Positions 54,470 through 64,000 of a stretch of 64,000 nucleotides of DNA are shown piece after piece. The DNA is taken from the NCBI GenBank assembly GCA_017557405.1, contig JAFYYV010000001.1:1-64000 (forward strand). Reading direction: 5' to 3'. The translations under genes and the position numbers were made by a program. The DNA comes from Prevotella sp. Its GTDB lineage: Bacteria > Bacteroidota > Bacteroidia > Bacteroidales > Bacteroidaceae. The notes under the pieces are model-generated. The model ran no database searches, was not told the DNA's origin, and worked only from the letters and a program-made list of their open reading frames with translations. Within the stretch, counting starts at the first letter, position 1. Every line of letters begins with the position of its first letter.

Positions 54470-56254
54470 TTAATTTTTACTGATTGTTTCTTCTTCCTCA
54501 TAGACCGGATTCTGTATGAGATTCGGATTGACCTTCGTCTCACTCAACAGAATCGGGAAATAAAGATAAGGTTCTGTCTTCAGCTTATAGATCACGGCTT
54601 GACCGCCGCTCTCATACTTTCTGACCACCAGTTTCATCATGTCGTCATGGATACGGGGCCATGTGGTCTGGCTAGCTAAAGTGCGATGAATATCAACACC
54701 CTCCATGTGACGATAACTGTATCTCACGAGATCGAACCAACGCTTGCCCTCGAAACAAAGTTCGCGCAAACGCTCTGCCATGACCAAACGTTCCATGTTG
54801 GCTTTGCCTTTATTGGTACCATAGGTCAACGAGTCAGCTGTCATATCATCGGTGGAGAATCGGTCACGGGGTTCAATCCAAGAACGCTTGTTCACAGCTT
54901 TCACCAATTCGTAAGCACCACGCAATTTCACCTCATCGCTATCGGAAGCAGCTGTTTCCACCATGGCCTCGGCTTTCATTAACATGACGTCAGTCAAGCG
55001 ATAGACAATCCAGTTCTGAGCGTATTTGTTATAATCACCAATGCCAGAGAGTTTCGTTGCACCTTCCGTGGGAAGAGCTACCCTTTGAGCATAATAGGCA
55101 ATCGACGAACGATTGGCATATTTGCGAACGGGGAACTGTAATGCGGTGGAACTATTAACCAAACAAGCATTGTCCCAGAAACGATAGTCATGCGTATTCA
55201 GATAAGCATATTGGCTGGCTGCATTACCCGTCTTCTGGAAAATCGCAGTTCCTTGAACCATGCATGTGGTGTTGTTCTCAGCAATCTTCAGGTAATAATT
55301 TTCCAATTTGGTATTGGAAATGTATTCGCCATCATAAAGCCATTCAAGAATGCTTTCTTCTGACTCTCCTGCAGCAAAGATGCGACCAAAAGCCTGTATT
55401 CCATCTATCAAGTGGTACTTGTCCTCCTTATCAACTCCAGTCACACGGTCGTTATGGTATTGGCGGTAATAGGCGTCTTTAGAGTCAATCACCTTGTCAG
55501 CATATTGAATGCACATTTCATAGTCGCTTTTGCTATGGGTCATGGCGGCACGCCACAAATAGATATCGGACAGCAATGCCCAAACAGCATCACGAGTGAA
55601 ATACCCCCAGTTGCGGCCATCGTTGCGACCATATGCACCAGTTTTCAAGATGTAGCGCTCTGCCCATTGCAAATCATCAATACAATACTGCAATACACTG
55701 TCAGGTGCCATTTGCGGCAGAGCCTCAACATCCTCGTCACTTTCGTAACTCTTTTGAGTATAAGGTATATCACGGAAAGCCCGAACAAGATAGAAGTAGC
55801 AGAGACTTCTCAAAGCCTTCATCTGTGCACAAACCTCATCACAGTCGCCTTGAGTGAACTGCGGGTCAGACTCCATAACACCAGACACATGATTGAGCAC
55901 TATGTTGCAACGATTGATAACACCATAGAAGTCGCCCCATGAATTCAATGAATTACTAGGCAACAGGTTGGCGGCGCTGATGTTCTCAAGGTTATGATTG
56001 CTATATCCGTTTGTCTTCTCCAATTCGTCCGAACGGAAGGATCCCCAAACGATAGCTCTTTCCTGGATGCCTCCTCCTGCCATGGCTTGATAGGCGCCAC
56101 TCACCATTTCCTGCACATCAGCCTTGGTCTTCCAGAAATCGGGACCAATGGTCTTGTCGGTAGGATAGATAGTCAGGAAATCATTGCACGAGCCTAGCGT
56201 CAGCACCGCTGTCGCCATGACTATGCTTGATATGATTATATTTTTGATTTTCAT
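54470..56254 (-). CDS. SusD/RagB-family outer-membrane lipoprotein (pair 1)
   Basis: A 594-residue lipoprotein with lipobox LGSC (Cys about 23) and the mature start NDFLTIYPTDKTIGPDFW, classic for RagB/SusD. MKALRSLCYFYLVRAFRDIPYT and RLRELCFEGKRWFDLVRYS are the diagnostic segments. It is 13 bp after the SusC of pair 1 and 6 bp before fasciclin lipoprotein B. It is not close to the SusD of pair 2, arguing for two distinct cargoes rather than a recent duplication. Confidence 0.93.
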   Translation of the reverse strand: MKIKNIIISSIVMATAVLTLGSCNDFLTIYPTDKTIGPDFWKTKADVQEMVSGAYQAMAGGGIQERAIVWGSFRSDELEKTNGYSNHNLENISAANLLPSNSLNSWGDFYGVINRCNIVLNHVSGVMESDPQFTQGDCDEVCAQMKALRSLCYFYLVRAFRDIPYTQKSYESDEDVEALPQMAPDSVLQYCIDDLQWAERYILKTGAYGRNDGRNWGYFTRDAVWALLSDIYLWRAAMTHSKSDYEMCIQYADKVIDSKDAYYRQYHNDRVTGVDKEDKYHLIDGIQAFGRIFAAGESEESILEWLYDGEYISNTKLENYYLKIAENNTTCMVQGTAIFQKTGNAASQYAYLNTHDYRFWDNACLVNSSTALQFPVRKYANRSSIAYYAQRVALPTEGATKLSGIGDYNKYAQNWIVYRLTDVMLMKAEAMVETAASDSDEVKLRGAYELVKAVNKRSWIEPRDRFSTDDMTADSLTYGTNKGKANMERLVMAERLRELCFEGKRWFDLVRYSYRHMEGVDIHRTLASQTTWPRIHDDMMKLVVRKYESGGQAVIYKLKTEPYLYFPILLSETKVNPNLIQNPVYEEEETISKN

Positions 56255-56267
56255 ACGTTATCTGTAT

Positions 56268-59200
56268 TTAGAAACCTAAGTTAATATTCATCGTAACAGA
56301 CTTGCCGCGAGGTGTCTGAGACCAGTCGGTGGCAATACCCCATGCACCTGCAGAATGCTCAGGATCAGTTCCACTATATTTGGTCCAGCAGAAAAGATTT
56401 TGTGCTGAAAGACTCAACTGCAGTTTGCGGAGGCCGATTTTCTTTATCATTCTCTGATTAAAGTTATAGACCAACTGCACATAACTCATACGGACGAACG
56501 AGGCGTCTTCCACGTAGCGGTCACTGCCAAGGAAATTATAACCTGTGTCATAAAGAGCGCGTGGAATCATCGTGATATCGCCATTCTTGCGCCAACGCCA
56601 GTTGACAGAAGAAATTTGATTGTAGGCATTAAACATTTCCTCCAAATCCATCTTGGCATGATTCACAATCTTCACACCAGCACGATAGCTGAAACTGGTC
56701 TTCAAGGACCAATCTCCATAGAACAAGTTCACACCAAAACCTCCTTGCACTTTCGGGTTACTGTTACCCAAATAGACAATGTCGAGCGAGTTGATTTGTC
56801 CATCATGGTTCACATCTTCGTAGATGGCGTCACCACCCTTGAAAACATAAGTCTGTGAACCCTCGTCAAAGTTATACACCTGATGAACAGGCTCACCTCT
56901 TGATGTCATCAGCACATGACCTTCGTTATCAATAGCGATAGGAGCAGTATTCTGCTTGTCAGCGAGGAACACATTGTTAATCCAGTCGCGGAATTGTTCG
57001 CCAGTCATGTCGCCCTTCTGACGGAGCAACCATTCGTAAGAATAACGGTAGACACCTTTGTAACGCAAACCATAAATGGATCCTAACGGGTTTCCAACCT
57101 GAATACGGTTCAGATAAGCACCACGTGAGTTAGCGTCCCACTCGGCGTTGATAGACTCCAGCACGCTCTCGTCCATTGCCATAATCTCGTTGAAGTTCTG
57201 CGAGATGTTGAAGTTGGCACTCACTGATAACTTACCAAACTTGATGAACTTGTTTCCTTCAATATTCAACTCCCATCCTTTGTTCTTCATGTCGCCCACG
57301 TTACTCCACGAAAGCGAACCGAAACCAGTAGAGGAAGGAACACGAACACCACTCATCAACAAGTTGTGTGTCTTCTTGAAATAGTAGTTGAAATCACCCG
57401 TGATGAGGTCTTTGAAGAAACCGAAGTTGCCACCAAGGTTATATGACATGGTGCGTTCCCACATCAGTTTGTTCAACTGAAGACCTTCAAGATAGGTGAC
57501 TGATTGCCCAGCATACATGCCTCCAGTAGCATAGCGGGCATATTGTAAATATTCACTACCTGGCGTGTTACCCACGATACCCCAAGATGGACGGAAGGCC
57601 AACATGGAGAGCCATGAGTCAGACCATTTCATGAATGGTTCGTCTGAAATGTTCCAACGTCCTGACACACCAGGGAAGAAACCCCACTTCTTGTCATCAC
57701 CGAACTTGGTTGTACCATCTGCACGAAGTGAGAATGCGATAGAATAGCGTGATTTGTAAGAGAAGTGGCTGTTGAAGATACCACTCATCGAACGCCATTG
57801 TCCATTGCTGGTTCCCATGCTTGCTATATAACCTTCAGAAGCTGTAGTGGTGATGCCTGTAGGCAGATTCACCTTTTCCTCACTTTGGCTATTATTATTA
57901 CCAGTTGTCATCTCCCAACGACCAAACATCGTAGCGTAGAGGTCTTTGTTGCGGAATTTCGGTGTGAAGGTCAAAGTATGACGTGTGGTAAATTGCAATG
58001 AGTTATATTCGTAACTGTTCACTCGGTTGTATCCTCCCGTACTCCAAGCGTCAGTTGACAAAGAACCAGGCCAATATTTGGGTTCACTCTTCGAGAAAAT
58101 GTCGATATAGACCAGTCCACTATAGTCGAGTCGGGTCTCATCGTCTTCCTTACCCAATAGGTAATAGTCGAGTTTGAACTCAGGAGAAATACGATAAGTG
58201 GTCTCGTTGCGCCAAGCCAAATTGGCGATGGCGACAGGGTTACCCAATGAACGAACAGCTCCGAGAATCGACGAAGAAGTTCCTGCAACATATGAACCTG
58301 TCTCAGCGGCATTGGTCGCACCAATCATGTTAGCCACCGAGTTCCACTGTGCGTCAGTCGGTGATGGTAACATAACGTAGAACTCGTTAGTATTATTACC
58401 ATTAGCATCCTGACGATAGACACTCATGTTCGGGGCCAATTTCTGTGCGCGGCCCAAAATGTTGTCATCGTAGTTGCGATGGTTATCAGTATAAGTCAAC
58501 GGGAAGGTCGTTGAGAAACGGATACGGTCACTCACGTCGTAGTCAAGAACCAACTTGGTCGAGAAACGATCAAGTTTCTGTTTGATGATGGTACCCTCCT
58601 GTCGGTCGTAACCTGCTGAGATACGGAAATTGGCCTTCTCACCACCACCAGTGATTACCAGATAGTGGTATTGGCTCCATCCCGTCTTACTCACTTCCTT
58701 CACCCAGTCGGTATTGTTGTTCCAGTTCTCGTATTCAGCCCACGAACGGTTGTAATTCAACTCGTTGATATTCGTGGTCGAGATAGGTCTCTGTGCGGGA
58801 TTATAGAGTTCCTCTTTCATCAACATGGTATAGTCGTCACCATTCAGTAGATTGTAGCCTTTTGGCTGCCAACTAGCCTGCACACGCAACGAATAATCCA
58901 CGCGAGTCTTACCACGCGAACCACGTTTCGTGCGAATCACAATCACACCATTGGCACCACGCACACCCCAGATGGCGGTAGCAGCGGCGTCTTTCAATAC
59001 TTGGATATCCTCAATGTCCTGTGGGTTCACAGAGAGCAGTGAGGCGTAAGTCTCTTCGTTAGCGTTTTGGAAGTCGAAACTGGCATCGGGATTGTCAAAG
59101 ATATTTCCATCCACAACAATCAACGGTTCTGCCGAACCATTAATGGAGGTCACACCACGCAGACGCATAGAAGTTCCCGAACCAAGGTTACCCGAATTGG

Positions 59201-59690
59201 CCACAATGTCCAGACCAGCGATTTTACCTTGTAGGGCTTCGTCGGCACTGGTGAACGAAAGACCTTCCACTTCACTCATGTTGAAAGTCTGTGCGGCCAC
59301 TGACACCTCGTTCTCAGGAATGACAAGACCACCATGACGGAATCTCTTCTTGGCAACCACCACCACTTCTTTGATGGTGTTCTCGTCTTGCATCTCGATG
59401 TCAAATACGGTCTGGTCACCGATGGGAATCGTCACGGTCTTATAACCGATGTACGAAACACGGAGTTTGTTCTTCGTGTTTTTAATTTCCATCGAGAAGT
59501 TTCCGTTGATGTCGGTCTGCGAGTAAGAAATGTTACGATTGTTCGCATCGATCTCCACGACGTTACACATCATAACGGGTCCGTCGGGTGCATTCACCGT
59601 ACCCGAGATACGGACTCCCTGTCCCCATGCAACGCCACTGACGAGTGCAAAGGCAAACAGGATGAAATATTTTATACTTGCTGTTTTCAT
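56268..59690 (-). CDS. SusC/RagA-family TonB-dependent transporter (pair 1)
   Basis: A 1140-residue outer-membrane transporter: signal peptide to AWGQ, carboxypeptidase-regulatory-like domain (about 27-105; VRISGTVNAPDGPVMMCNVV, SYIGYKTVTIPIGD), a TonB-box-like EVVVVAKK (about 109-116), a plug (about 130-250; MRLRGVTSINGSAEPLIVVDG, INPQDIEDIQ-type core with WGVRGANGVIVIRTKRG) and a barrel ending FGLG-like in NINLGF. It is 12 bp after fasciclin lipoprotein A. Transport would be powered by TonB-ExbBD encoded elsewhere. Confidence 0.94.
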   Translation of the reverse strand: MKTASIKYFILFAFALVSGVAWGQGVRISGTVNAPDGPVMMCNVVEIDANNRNISYSQTDINGNFSMEIKNTKNKLRVSYIGYKTVTIPIGDQTVFDIEMQDENTIKEVVVVAKKRFRHGGLVIPENEVSVAAQTFNMSEVEGLSFTSADEALQGKIAGLDIVANSGNLGSGTSMRLRGVTSINGSAEPLIVVDGNIFDNPDASFDFQNANEETYASLLSVNPQDIEDIQVLKDAAATAIWGVRGANGVIVIRTKRGSRGKTRVDYSLRVQASWQPKGYNLLNGDDYTMLMKEELYNPAQRPISTTNINELNYNRSWAEYENWNNNTDWVKEVSKTGWSQYHYLVITGGGEKANFRISAGYDRQEGTIIKQKLDRFSTKLVLDYDVSDRIRFSTTFPLTYTDNHRNYDDNILGRAQKLAPNMSVYRQDANGNNTNEFYVMLPSPTDAQWNSVANMIGATNAAETGSYVAGTSSSILGAVRSLGNPVAIANLAWRNETTYRISPEFKLDYYLLGKEDDETRLDYSGLVYIDIFSKSEPKYWPGSLSTDAWSTGGYNRVNSYEYNSLQFTTRHTLTFTPKFRNKDLYATMFGRWEMTTGNNNSQSEEKVNLPTGITTTASEGYIASMGTSNGQWRSMSGIFNSHFSYKSRYSIAFSLRADGTTKFGDDKKWGFFPGVSGRWNISDEPFMKWSDSWLSMLAFRPSWGIVGNTPGSEYLQYARYATGGMYAGQSVTYLEGLQLNKLMWERTMSYNLGGNFGFFKDLITGDFNYYFKKTHNLLMSGVRVPSSTGFGSLSWSNVGDMKNKGWELNIEGNKFIKFGKLSVSANFNISQNFNEIMAMDESVLESINAEWDANSRGAYLNRIQVGNPLGSIYGLRYKGVYRYSYEWLLRQKGDMTGEQFRDWINNVFLADKQNTAPIAIDNEGHVLMTSRGEPVHQVYNFDEGSQTYVFKGGDAIYEDVNHDGQINSLDIVYLGNSNPKVQGGFGVNLFYGDWSLKTSFSYRAGVKIVNHAKMDLEEMFNAYNQISSVNWRWRKNGDITMIPRALYDTGYNFLGSDRYVEDASFVRMSYVQLVYNFNQRMIKKIGLRKLQLSLSAQNLFCWTKYSGTDPEHSAGAWGIATDWSQTPRGKSVTMNINLGF

Positions 59691-59702
59691 AGTCTATCAG
59701 TA

Positions 59703-62579
59703 TTATTGATGAAAGTCATAATCGTAGCGATAGATGCCGTCGCTGGTCTTCTGCGCTCCATTGGGGAGGTTCAGCGTTGGATTCAGCGGCGTTGAGATTT
59801 CGTGGATGATTGCAAACGACGAGGTCACCAAGAAGTTGTCCTGCAGAATCATTGGGTTCTTGTTGTACACCATGTCGCGTGCCATTTGGTTAGTCATCAC
59901 GCCTGGAGCCTCTTTGATTTCCACCGTATTACCTGTGTTATCAGTTATGGTCATTACACCACCACTACCACCAACTTTCAGCGGATAAGCCACATTGTTC
60001 TCGTTCAGACAGAAAGTCGAGAAGTTTCCATTCTCGATAATGTTGTCGACAAACACCGAATTGGCCTGGAAATGATAGCGGATGAAATCGTTGATGGCTT
60101 CACACATAGCCTGCACACGACCTTTCGAATACATGTCGTTGCGATTCATTTCAGCCACCACGTCATCCCATGAGGGCAGACCTGCACGGAAGGCTTTCTC
60201 CATTGCAGCGTTGTCGGGAGCATATACCGTATAGTTGTAAGAACTGAAGTAAGCTACGTCGTTGTCGAGACAAACTTTCGAACGAGCTCCGTTCGGTGTT
60301 TCAGTGAACACCTCAAATCTTGTCTGCTCGCTCACGCCGTTCTTCTTTATTGCGCTAAATCCTGCATAAGTCAAACAAGACGAACGAACCACGCTTCCTT
60401 CAGAGTTGCGGCCCAAGCAGAGTGCCATGAACTTCGAAAAACGCTCGTCGTTATCCAGCACCTTATAGACCGAGTTGTGAGGAGCCTCAATAGGATGATC
60501 CAAACTATAGGAAGTACCGTTGGCCTGATCGTACACTTGTACGATATGTGAAACGGGACGTCCATTATCTATCTGAGCACCACTAGCTGCAGTCATGTTT
60601 TGCAGGTCAATCAAAATGGCAGCACCATTCTTTGATTTATAATATTTCTTCTCTCCAATCTTCTCTCCCTCATCGAGCACGATAGTGTGCAAGTTCAAGA
60701 TATCAATCAGCTGCGACTTATAGTCGGTCTTGCTGACCAATCCCGGAATACTGTCACCCACTTCACCCGTATTGGGGTTGTAACGCCACTTCGAACAGCA
60801 GATATAGGGCTGTCCGGAAGCAACATCCTTGTCATAGAAGAATTTGAATGCACGTGAGTTACTACCTGCACCCAAAGCCACGGGGTCCACATAGAAAGTT
60901 TCGAAGGCCTGATCCAACGGAATAAAGAATCCATAGTTGGAGTTCATAGCCAACAGATATGCGAAATAATTCTGGTCAAAGCCCAAGTTAGTGGTAATAC
61001 CAGTCTTTCCGTCATTGATGGCATCGTGCATGATATTCATCTCGGTAGAGAACAACACAGGAGCGGAAACTGCTGAGAAATCATCTGGTGGGAACACCTT
61101 GTTCAGCATGTAGATCACACCGTTGTTTCCTATCTTCACTTCATATTTTCCATCTTTATATTCCAAATCGTCGAGTGTCAATCCCATGGGGTCACCCGAA
61201 CCCGACTTCACCACGAAATCAAATTTACTGGGCACCGACGAGATGAACGAAGTCTTCATCAAGTTTGTCAGCAGTTCCTTCACAATCTCGATGTCGATGT
61301 CATCGAGATTGGCCATCAGGTTGTTCACATCGTCCAAAGGCTCATGTGTACCATAACGACGAAGCAACTCCATACCTGAACCGCGCAGGAAGTATTCCTC
61401 GAAGGCAGCATCTGTCGGAACGAACATCACTTCGGCGTCCACCATCTCCTTGTAAGTAAGGTTCGAAGGAACACTGATAGGATAATACGTATTCCACCCT
61501 GGGTCGAAAGGCAATGTGTAGTCCACCGTCTTTCCGTATGGGTCGGTTCTGAAGGCGTTGGCACCTTGCGAACGAGCGCTCAGGTAACGTTTCTGATAAA
61601 TACGTGTGATGGGCGAAAGCGTTTTCTGTCCATTCTGAGCGGCCACCTTGTTATATTCCAACACGTAATCATTGTAGTTGTTGGTGGTGGTCATGTCCGA
61701 CACAGGTACGGCAAAACGCTCCAACATACGGCTGAAGTACTTGGTATTGTTACCTTGGCGTATCACTTCAGCCACATTGCCCGGCGGCACCAACACGTCT
61801 TCCAACTGCTGGATGTATCCGTTCTGGCAAGTCACATCGCTGTGGATTACCTTGTTGCGATAGACATAAGCCATACCCTCGCTGTATTCCGAGCCAGTGA
61901 TTACGGCAAAGTCACTCTGCGGACCATCAGTAGTGATACCGTTGCTCTGCAGTTGCTCCTTCGTGAAGTGCATCATCATGGGTGTAGTTCCATCCATCAC
62001 GATGTCAATTCCCGACTCGTAGAAGTCTTCCCAGTAACTGTTGTTCTGGGGCATGTCAGCTGGGCGGCTGATGTGCGTGATGGTGTCGATGATATTGGCA
62101 CCCGTCACATGTCGCATAGCAATACCTTCCTGCACGTTCGAATAAGTTCCGTCCGTGGCCGGCACGTTCGACATCATCTCCACCAAGATGGCGTTGTCGA
62201 GCATCGACGAGTAGAGCAGTTGCTTCTTCATGGCTGTAGTCAGGTCCTCATACCTGCTTACGCCCCACGAATTGTTCTTGAAGAAACGGTCGAACGCTTC
62301 ATCATTGGCTGGGAAAACGGTTTTCGAACCCGTTCGAGCCAATGTCTCTGCATAACCCATGTCATCTGCCAGCCGTAGATAGGTGGTGAAAGTACCCGTC
62401 AACAGCTTTTGGTCGGGATTCTTCAGCGATTCATAGATACTACTACCCAACCATTCGGGACGATTACCCTCATCATCGAGCTTGTAGTCATCATGACATG
62501 CTGTGAACCCCACGCAAACGACAGCCAAGCAAAGGCCACCAAGGGCCTTCTTGGTCAGATCATAAAAGCGGTAATTCAT
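59703..62579 (-). CDS. Fasciclin-domain lipoprotein A (large)
   Basis: A 958-residue lipoprotein with lipobox FTAC (Cys about 28). About four FAS1-like domains can be made out: about 50-270 (KTVFPANDEAFDRFF), about 370-520 (VMFVPTDAAFEEYFL, NGVIYMLNKVF), about 520-740 (YGFFIPLDQAFETFY) and about 740-945 (YTVYAPDNAAMEKAF, FAIIHEIST). It is the first gene of the operon that lies wholly within the window and begins 135 bp after the neighbouring partial gene. No clear consensus promoter is visible in that gap, so transcription may enter from the right. Confidence 0.82.
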   Translation of the reverse strand: MNYRFYDLTKKALGGLCLAVVCVGFTACHDDYKLDDEGNRPEWLGSSIYESLKNPDQKLLTGTFTTYLRLADDMGYAETLARTGSKTVFPANDEAFDRFFKNNSWGVSRYEDLTTAMKKQLLYSSMLDNAILVEMMSNVPATDGTYSNVQEGIAMRHVTGANIIDTITHISRPADMPQNNSYWEDFYESGIDIVMDGTTPMMMHFTKEQLQSNGITTDGPQSDFAVITGSEYSEGMAYVYRNKVIHSDVTCQNGYIQQLEDVLVPPGNVAEVIRQGNNTKYFSRMLERFAVPVSDMTTTNNYNDYVLEYNKVAAQNGQKTLSPITRIYQKRYLSARSQGANAFRTDPYGKTVDYTLPFDPGWNTYYPISVPSNLTYKEMVDAEVMFVPTDAAFEEYFLRGSGMELLRRYGTHEPLDDVNNLMANLDDIDIEIVKELLTNLMKTSFISSVPSKFDFVVKSGSGDPMGLTLDDLEYKDGKYEVKIGNNGVIYMLNKVFPPDDFSAVSAPVLFSTEMNIMHDAINDGKTGITTNLGFDQNYFAYLLAMNSNYGFFIPLDQAFETFYVDPVALGAGSNSRAFKFFYDKDVASGQPYICCSKWRYNPNTGEVGDSIPGLVSKTDYKSQLIDILNLHTIVLDEGEKIGEKKYYKSKNGAAILIDLQNMTAASGAQIDNGRPVSHIVQVYDQANGTSYSLDHPIEAPHNSVYKVLDNDERFSKFMALCLGRNSEGSVVRSSCLTYAGFSAIKKNGVSEQTRFEVFTETPNGARSKVCLDNDVAYFSSYNYTVYAPDNAAMEKAFRAGLPSWDDVVAEMNRNDMYSKGRVQAMCEAINDFIRYHFQANSVFVDNIIENGNFSTFCLNENNVAYPLKVGGSGGVMTITDNTGNTVEIKEAPGVMTNQMARDMVYNKNPMILQDNFLVTSSFAIIHEISTPLNPTLNLPNGAQKTSDGIYRYDYDFHQ

Positions 62580-62714
62580 ACATTAAAACGATTTAGTTAT
62601 TATTGTTTATTTCAAGTTTCTTTTTGTTAATACGAATAGCAAGTTCCATTTCCTCACATCATCGGTAGATAATTTTAAGTTAATTGTCTAATGTTGTTTA
62701 TATATAATAATGTG

Positions 62715-63998
62715 TTATTGCCCAGGAAAGGATTCCACTTTCTCGACCTGAAGCTCACCTTCCTTGATTGATATCTTCAGTACGTGTTTCCCAATGACTA
62801 CTTTCCTTTTCAGATGTTTCCCTTCGCTCGTGGCCGTAACAAAAAATCTATTTTTCCCTTTCAATGCGTTGAGCACATAGATGGTTGTCGGATCGCCTTC
62901 AGCCTGAATTGCCGAAAGACCACTTCCATTGATGAAGAATCGCAAAGTGTTCACGACCGAATGGTTCTCCTCAACGGCAAACTCAGCCGTAGAGCCACCC
63001 TCTGCAATGATGGTCGTTGTGGTGAAAACGGGATTACCTATTCGATTATTGATGTTTTTCAACGTACACTTCTGGTCGCTGGCGAAATTCGAGAGCAACA
63101 TGTAGTAAGTACAATATGGACCTTCACAGTCACCTTCAGGTACCATCACACCGTTCCATCCTTCAGGTGTGGTGAATGTCAGTTGTTCCATATCATGGAA
63201 GAAACTGTTGGTTTTTTCAGCGGTCATGTTTGAATAATAGGCAACGGCCCTGCGATCCACCACTTCGTTCTGCTTCACCGTTCGACTCTTGTCGTTGTAG
63301 TAGGCGTACAACTTTGCCGTCTGAATCGAGTTGTTGTTGGCCTTGTCCCCAAAAGCGATAATGTCGCTGTTGGTAGTCACGATGCTCAGTTCATTGTCGA
63401 TGTTCACCCACGGTCCAGGCAACATGGTTAGTTTGGTGCCGTCGAGTTCTGCCGAATGATTGGGATAATAGAACGTGCGACTAGTCTTCGTCAGTTCGTC
63501 CATACTAATGGCCATCAATCCGCCTTTCTCCTCAGTGATAGTGCAATCGGCCTTAGCACGCACATAATCAATATAAATAACGGCGTTGCCTGGCGTGGAA
63601 TAGATCGCGAATCGATTGTTCAACGTAGCATCGTTGGTGTTCAGTTCGCCATTCATCACCCAAGCGTCCCCTTGCAGTTGATATATACCGTTCACTACAG
63701 GTGTGGCATTTGTTTTGCGACCATTCACAGTATACAATCCAATGAAGTTGCCCGTGTTATTGGCGCGATAGGGAACAATAATCTTGTTCTTGTCCACCGA
63801 ATTGGCAGCAATATAACCCGTGTAGCTGTTCAGTCCCTCCGACCACGAGAATGTTGTGAAGCGGTCGCGAGTGAAAGCGCGCACAATGTTTTGCGTATTG
63901 AAGACCTTCGCCGCTGAATGGCGTTGGCGGAACGATTCGAAGTCAGTGGCCGTAAGGTCGGCGGTAGACATCACGTGGTGCATCAACCAAGTCATCAT
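62715..63998 (-). CDS. Partial secreted-type protein, unknown function
   Basis: The 427 residues seen are the C-terminal part of a longer protein; the frame is open to the right edge, so the Met near the edge is not a proven start. Beta-rich throughout. Segments include RDRFTTFSWSEGLNSYTGYI, YSTPGNAVIYIDYVRA and a C-terminal strand domain with TEKTN- and EGDCEGPYCTYY-like stretches. It looks like the C-terminal beta-sandwich portion of a large glycan-acting or binding enzyme, but I cannot name a family. If it is a polysaccharide lyase or hydrolase it would be the missing enzyme of the adjacent operon. Confidence 0.5.
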   Translation of the reverse strand: MMTWLMHHVMSTADLTATDFESFRQRHSAAKVFNTQNIVRAFTRDRFTTFSWSEGLNSYTGYIAANSVDKNKIIVPYRANNTGNFIGLYTVNGRKTNATPVVNGIYQLQGDAWVMNGELNTNDATLNNRFAIYSTPGNAVIYIDYVRAKADCTITEEKGGLMAISMDELTKTSRTFYYPNHSAELDGTKLTMLPGPWVNIDNELSIVTTNSDIIAFGDKANNNSIQTAKLYAYYNDKSRTVKQNEVVDRRAVAYYSNMTAEKTNSFFHDMEQLTFTTPEGWNGVMVPEGDCEGPYCTYYMLLSNFASDQKCTLKNINNRIGNPVFTTTTIIAEGGSTAEFAVEENHSVVNTLRFFINGSGLSAIQAEGDPTTIYVLNALKGKNRFFVTATSEGKHLKRKVVIGKHVLKISIKEGELQVEKVESFPGQ

Positions 63999-64000
63999 CA

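Overview
The window reads as a chromosomal segment of a Bacteroidales bacterium, most likely Prevotella/Segatella or a close relative. The grounds are SusC/SusD pairs, Bacteroidetes-type promoters (TTG/TTTG, about 20 nt, then TAnnTTTG), secreted proteins ending in short sorting-type tails of the form vYnl.Gq.v...kGvYI..GkK.vvk, near absence of Shine-Dalgarno sites, and a housekeeping gene set in Bacteroidetes style (fused korA, uridine-kinase-like nucleoside kinase, biosynthetic speA followed by argB). No rRNA, tRNA, phage, integrase or CRISPR was seen.

Layout. 1-1242 is a non-coding stretch filled with repeats. 1243-15418 (+) is a mostly tightly spaced run: HAD phosphatase, ribF, CPBP protease, sialate O-acetylesterase, a small membrane-anchored protein, a Nudix hydrolase, topA, aroK, a large CotH/lamin-tail/dockerin protein, speA and argB. 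15475-22837 (-) holds a SAM methyltransferase, a secreted endonuclease I, a 58-residue acidic protein, a 1016-residue surface protein and a small dockerin protein. 23025-24380 (+) is miaB and 24472-25611 (-) an OmpA-family protein. 25751-30944 (+) is an overlapping set: acyltransferase, four-helix-bundle protein, parE, S41 protease. 31025-43250 (-) carries a lipoprotein, an M6 metalloprotease, a double GH43 protein, korB/korA and a nucleoside kinase. 43367-45082 (+) is a Na/Pi cotransporter. 45416-62579 (-) is one roughly 17-kb operon of two SusC/SusD pairs interleaved with three fasciclin-domain lipoproteins, closed by a strong terminator. A further secreted-type protein runs off the right edge.

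What stands out. (1) Degenerate short-repeat families, including arrays with an exact 22-bp period at three separate intergenic sites and two long-hairpin MITE-like elements. (2) A C-rich CCAACACCC-type repeat inserted in frame in miaB, parE (twice), the S41 protease and the M6 protease, which also flanks a four-helix-bundle gene as an imperfect inverted repeat and so outlines a small possible mobile cassette. (3) The SusCD-fasciclin operon, which has no carbohydrate-active enzyme or regulator inside it. (4) A beta-rich module of about 130-150 residues that I see six times in four secreted proteins with unrelated catalytic parts. All novelty statements are inferences from reading the sequence; no database search was possible.
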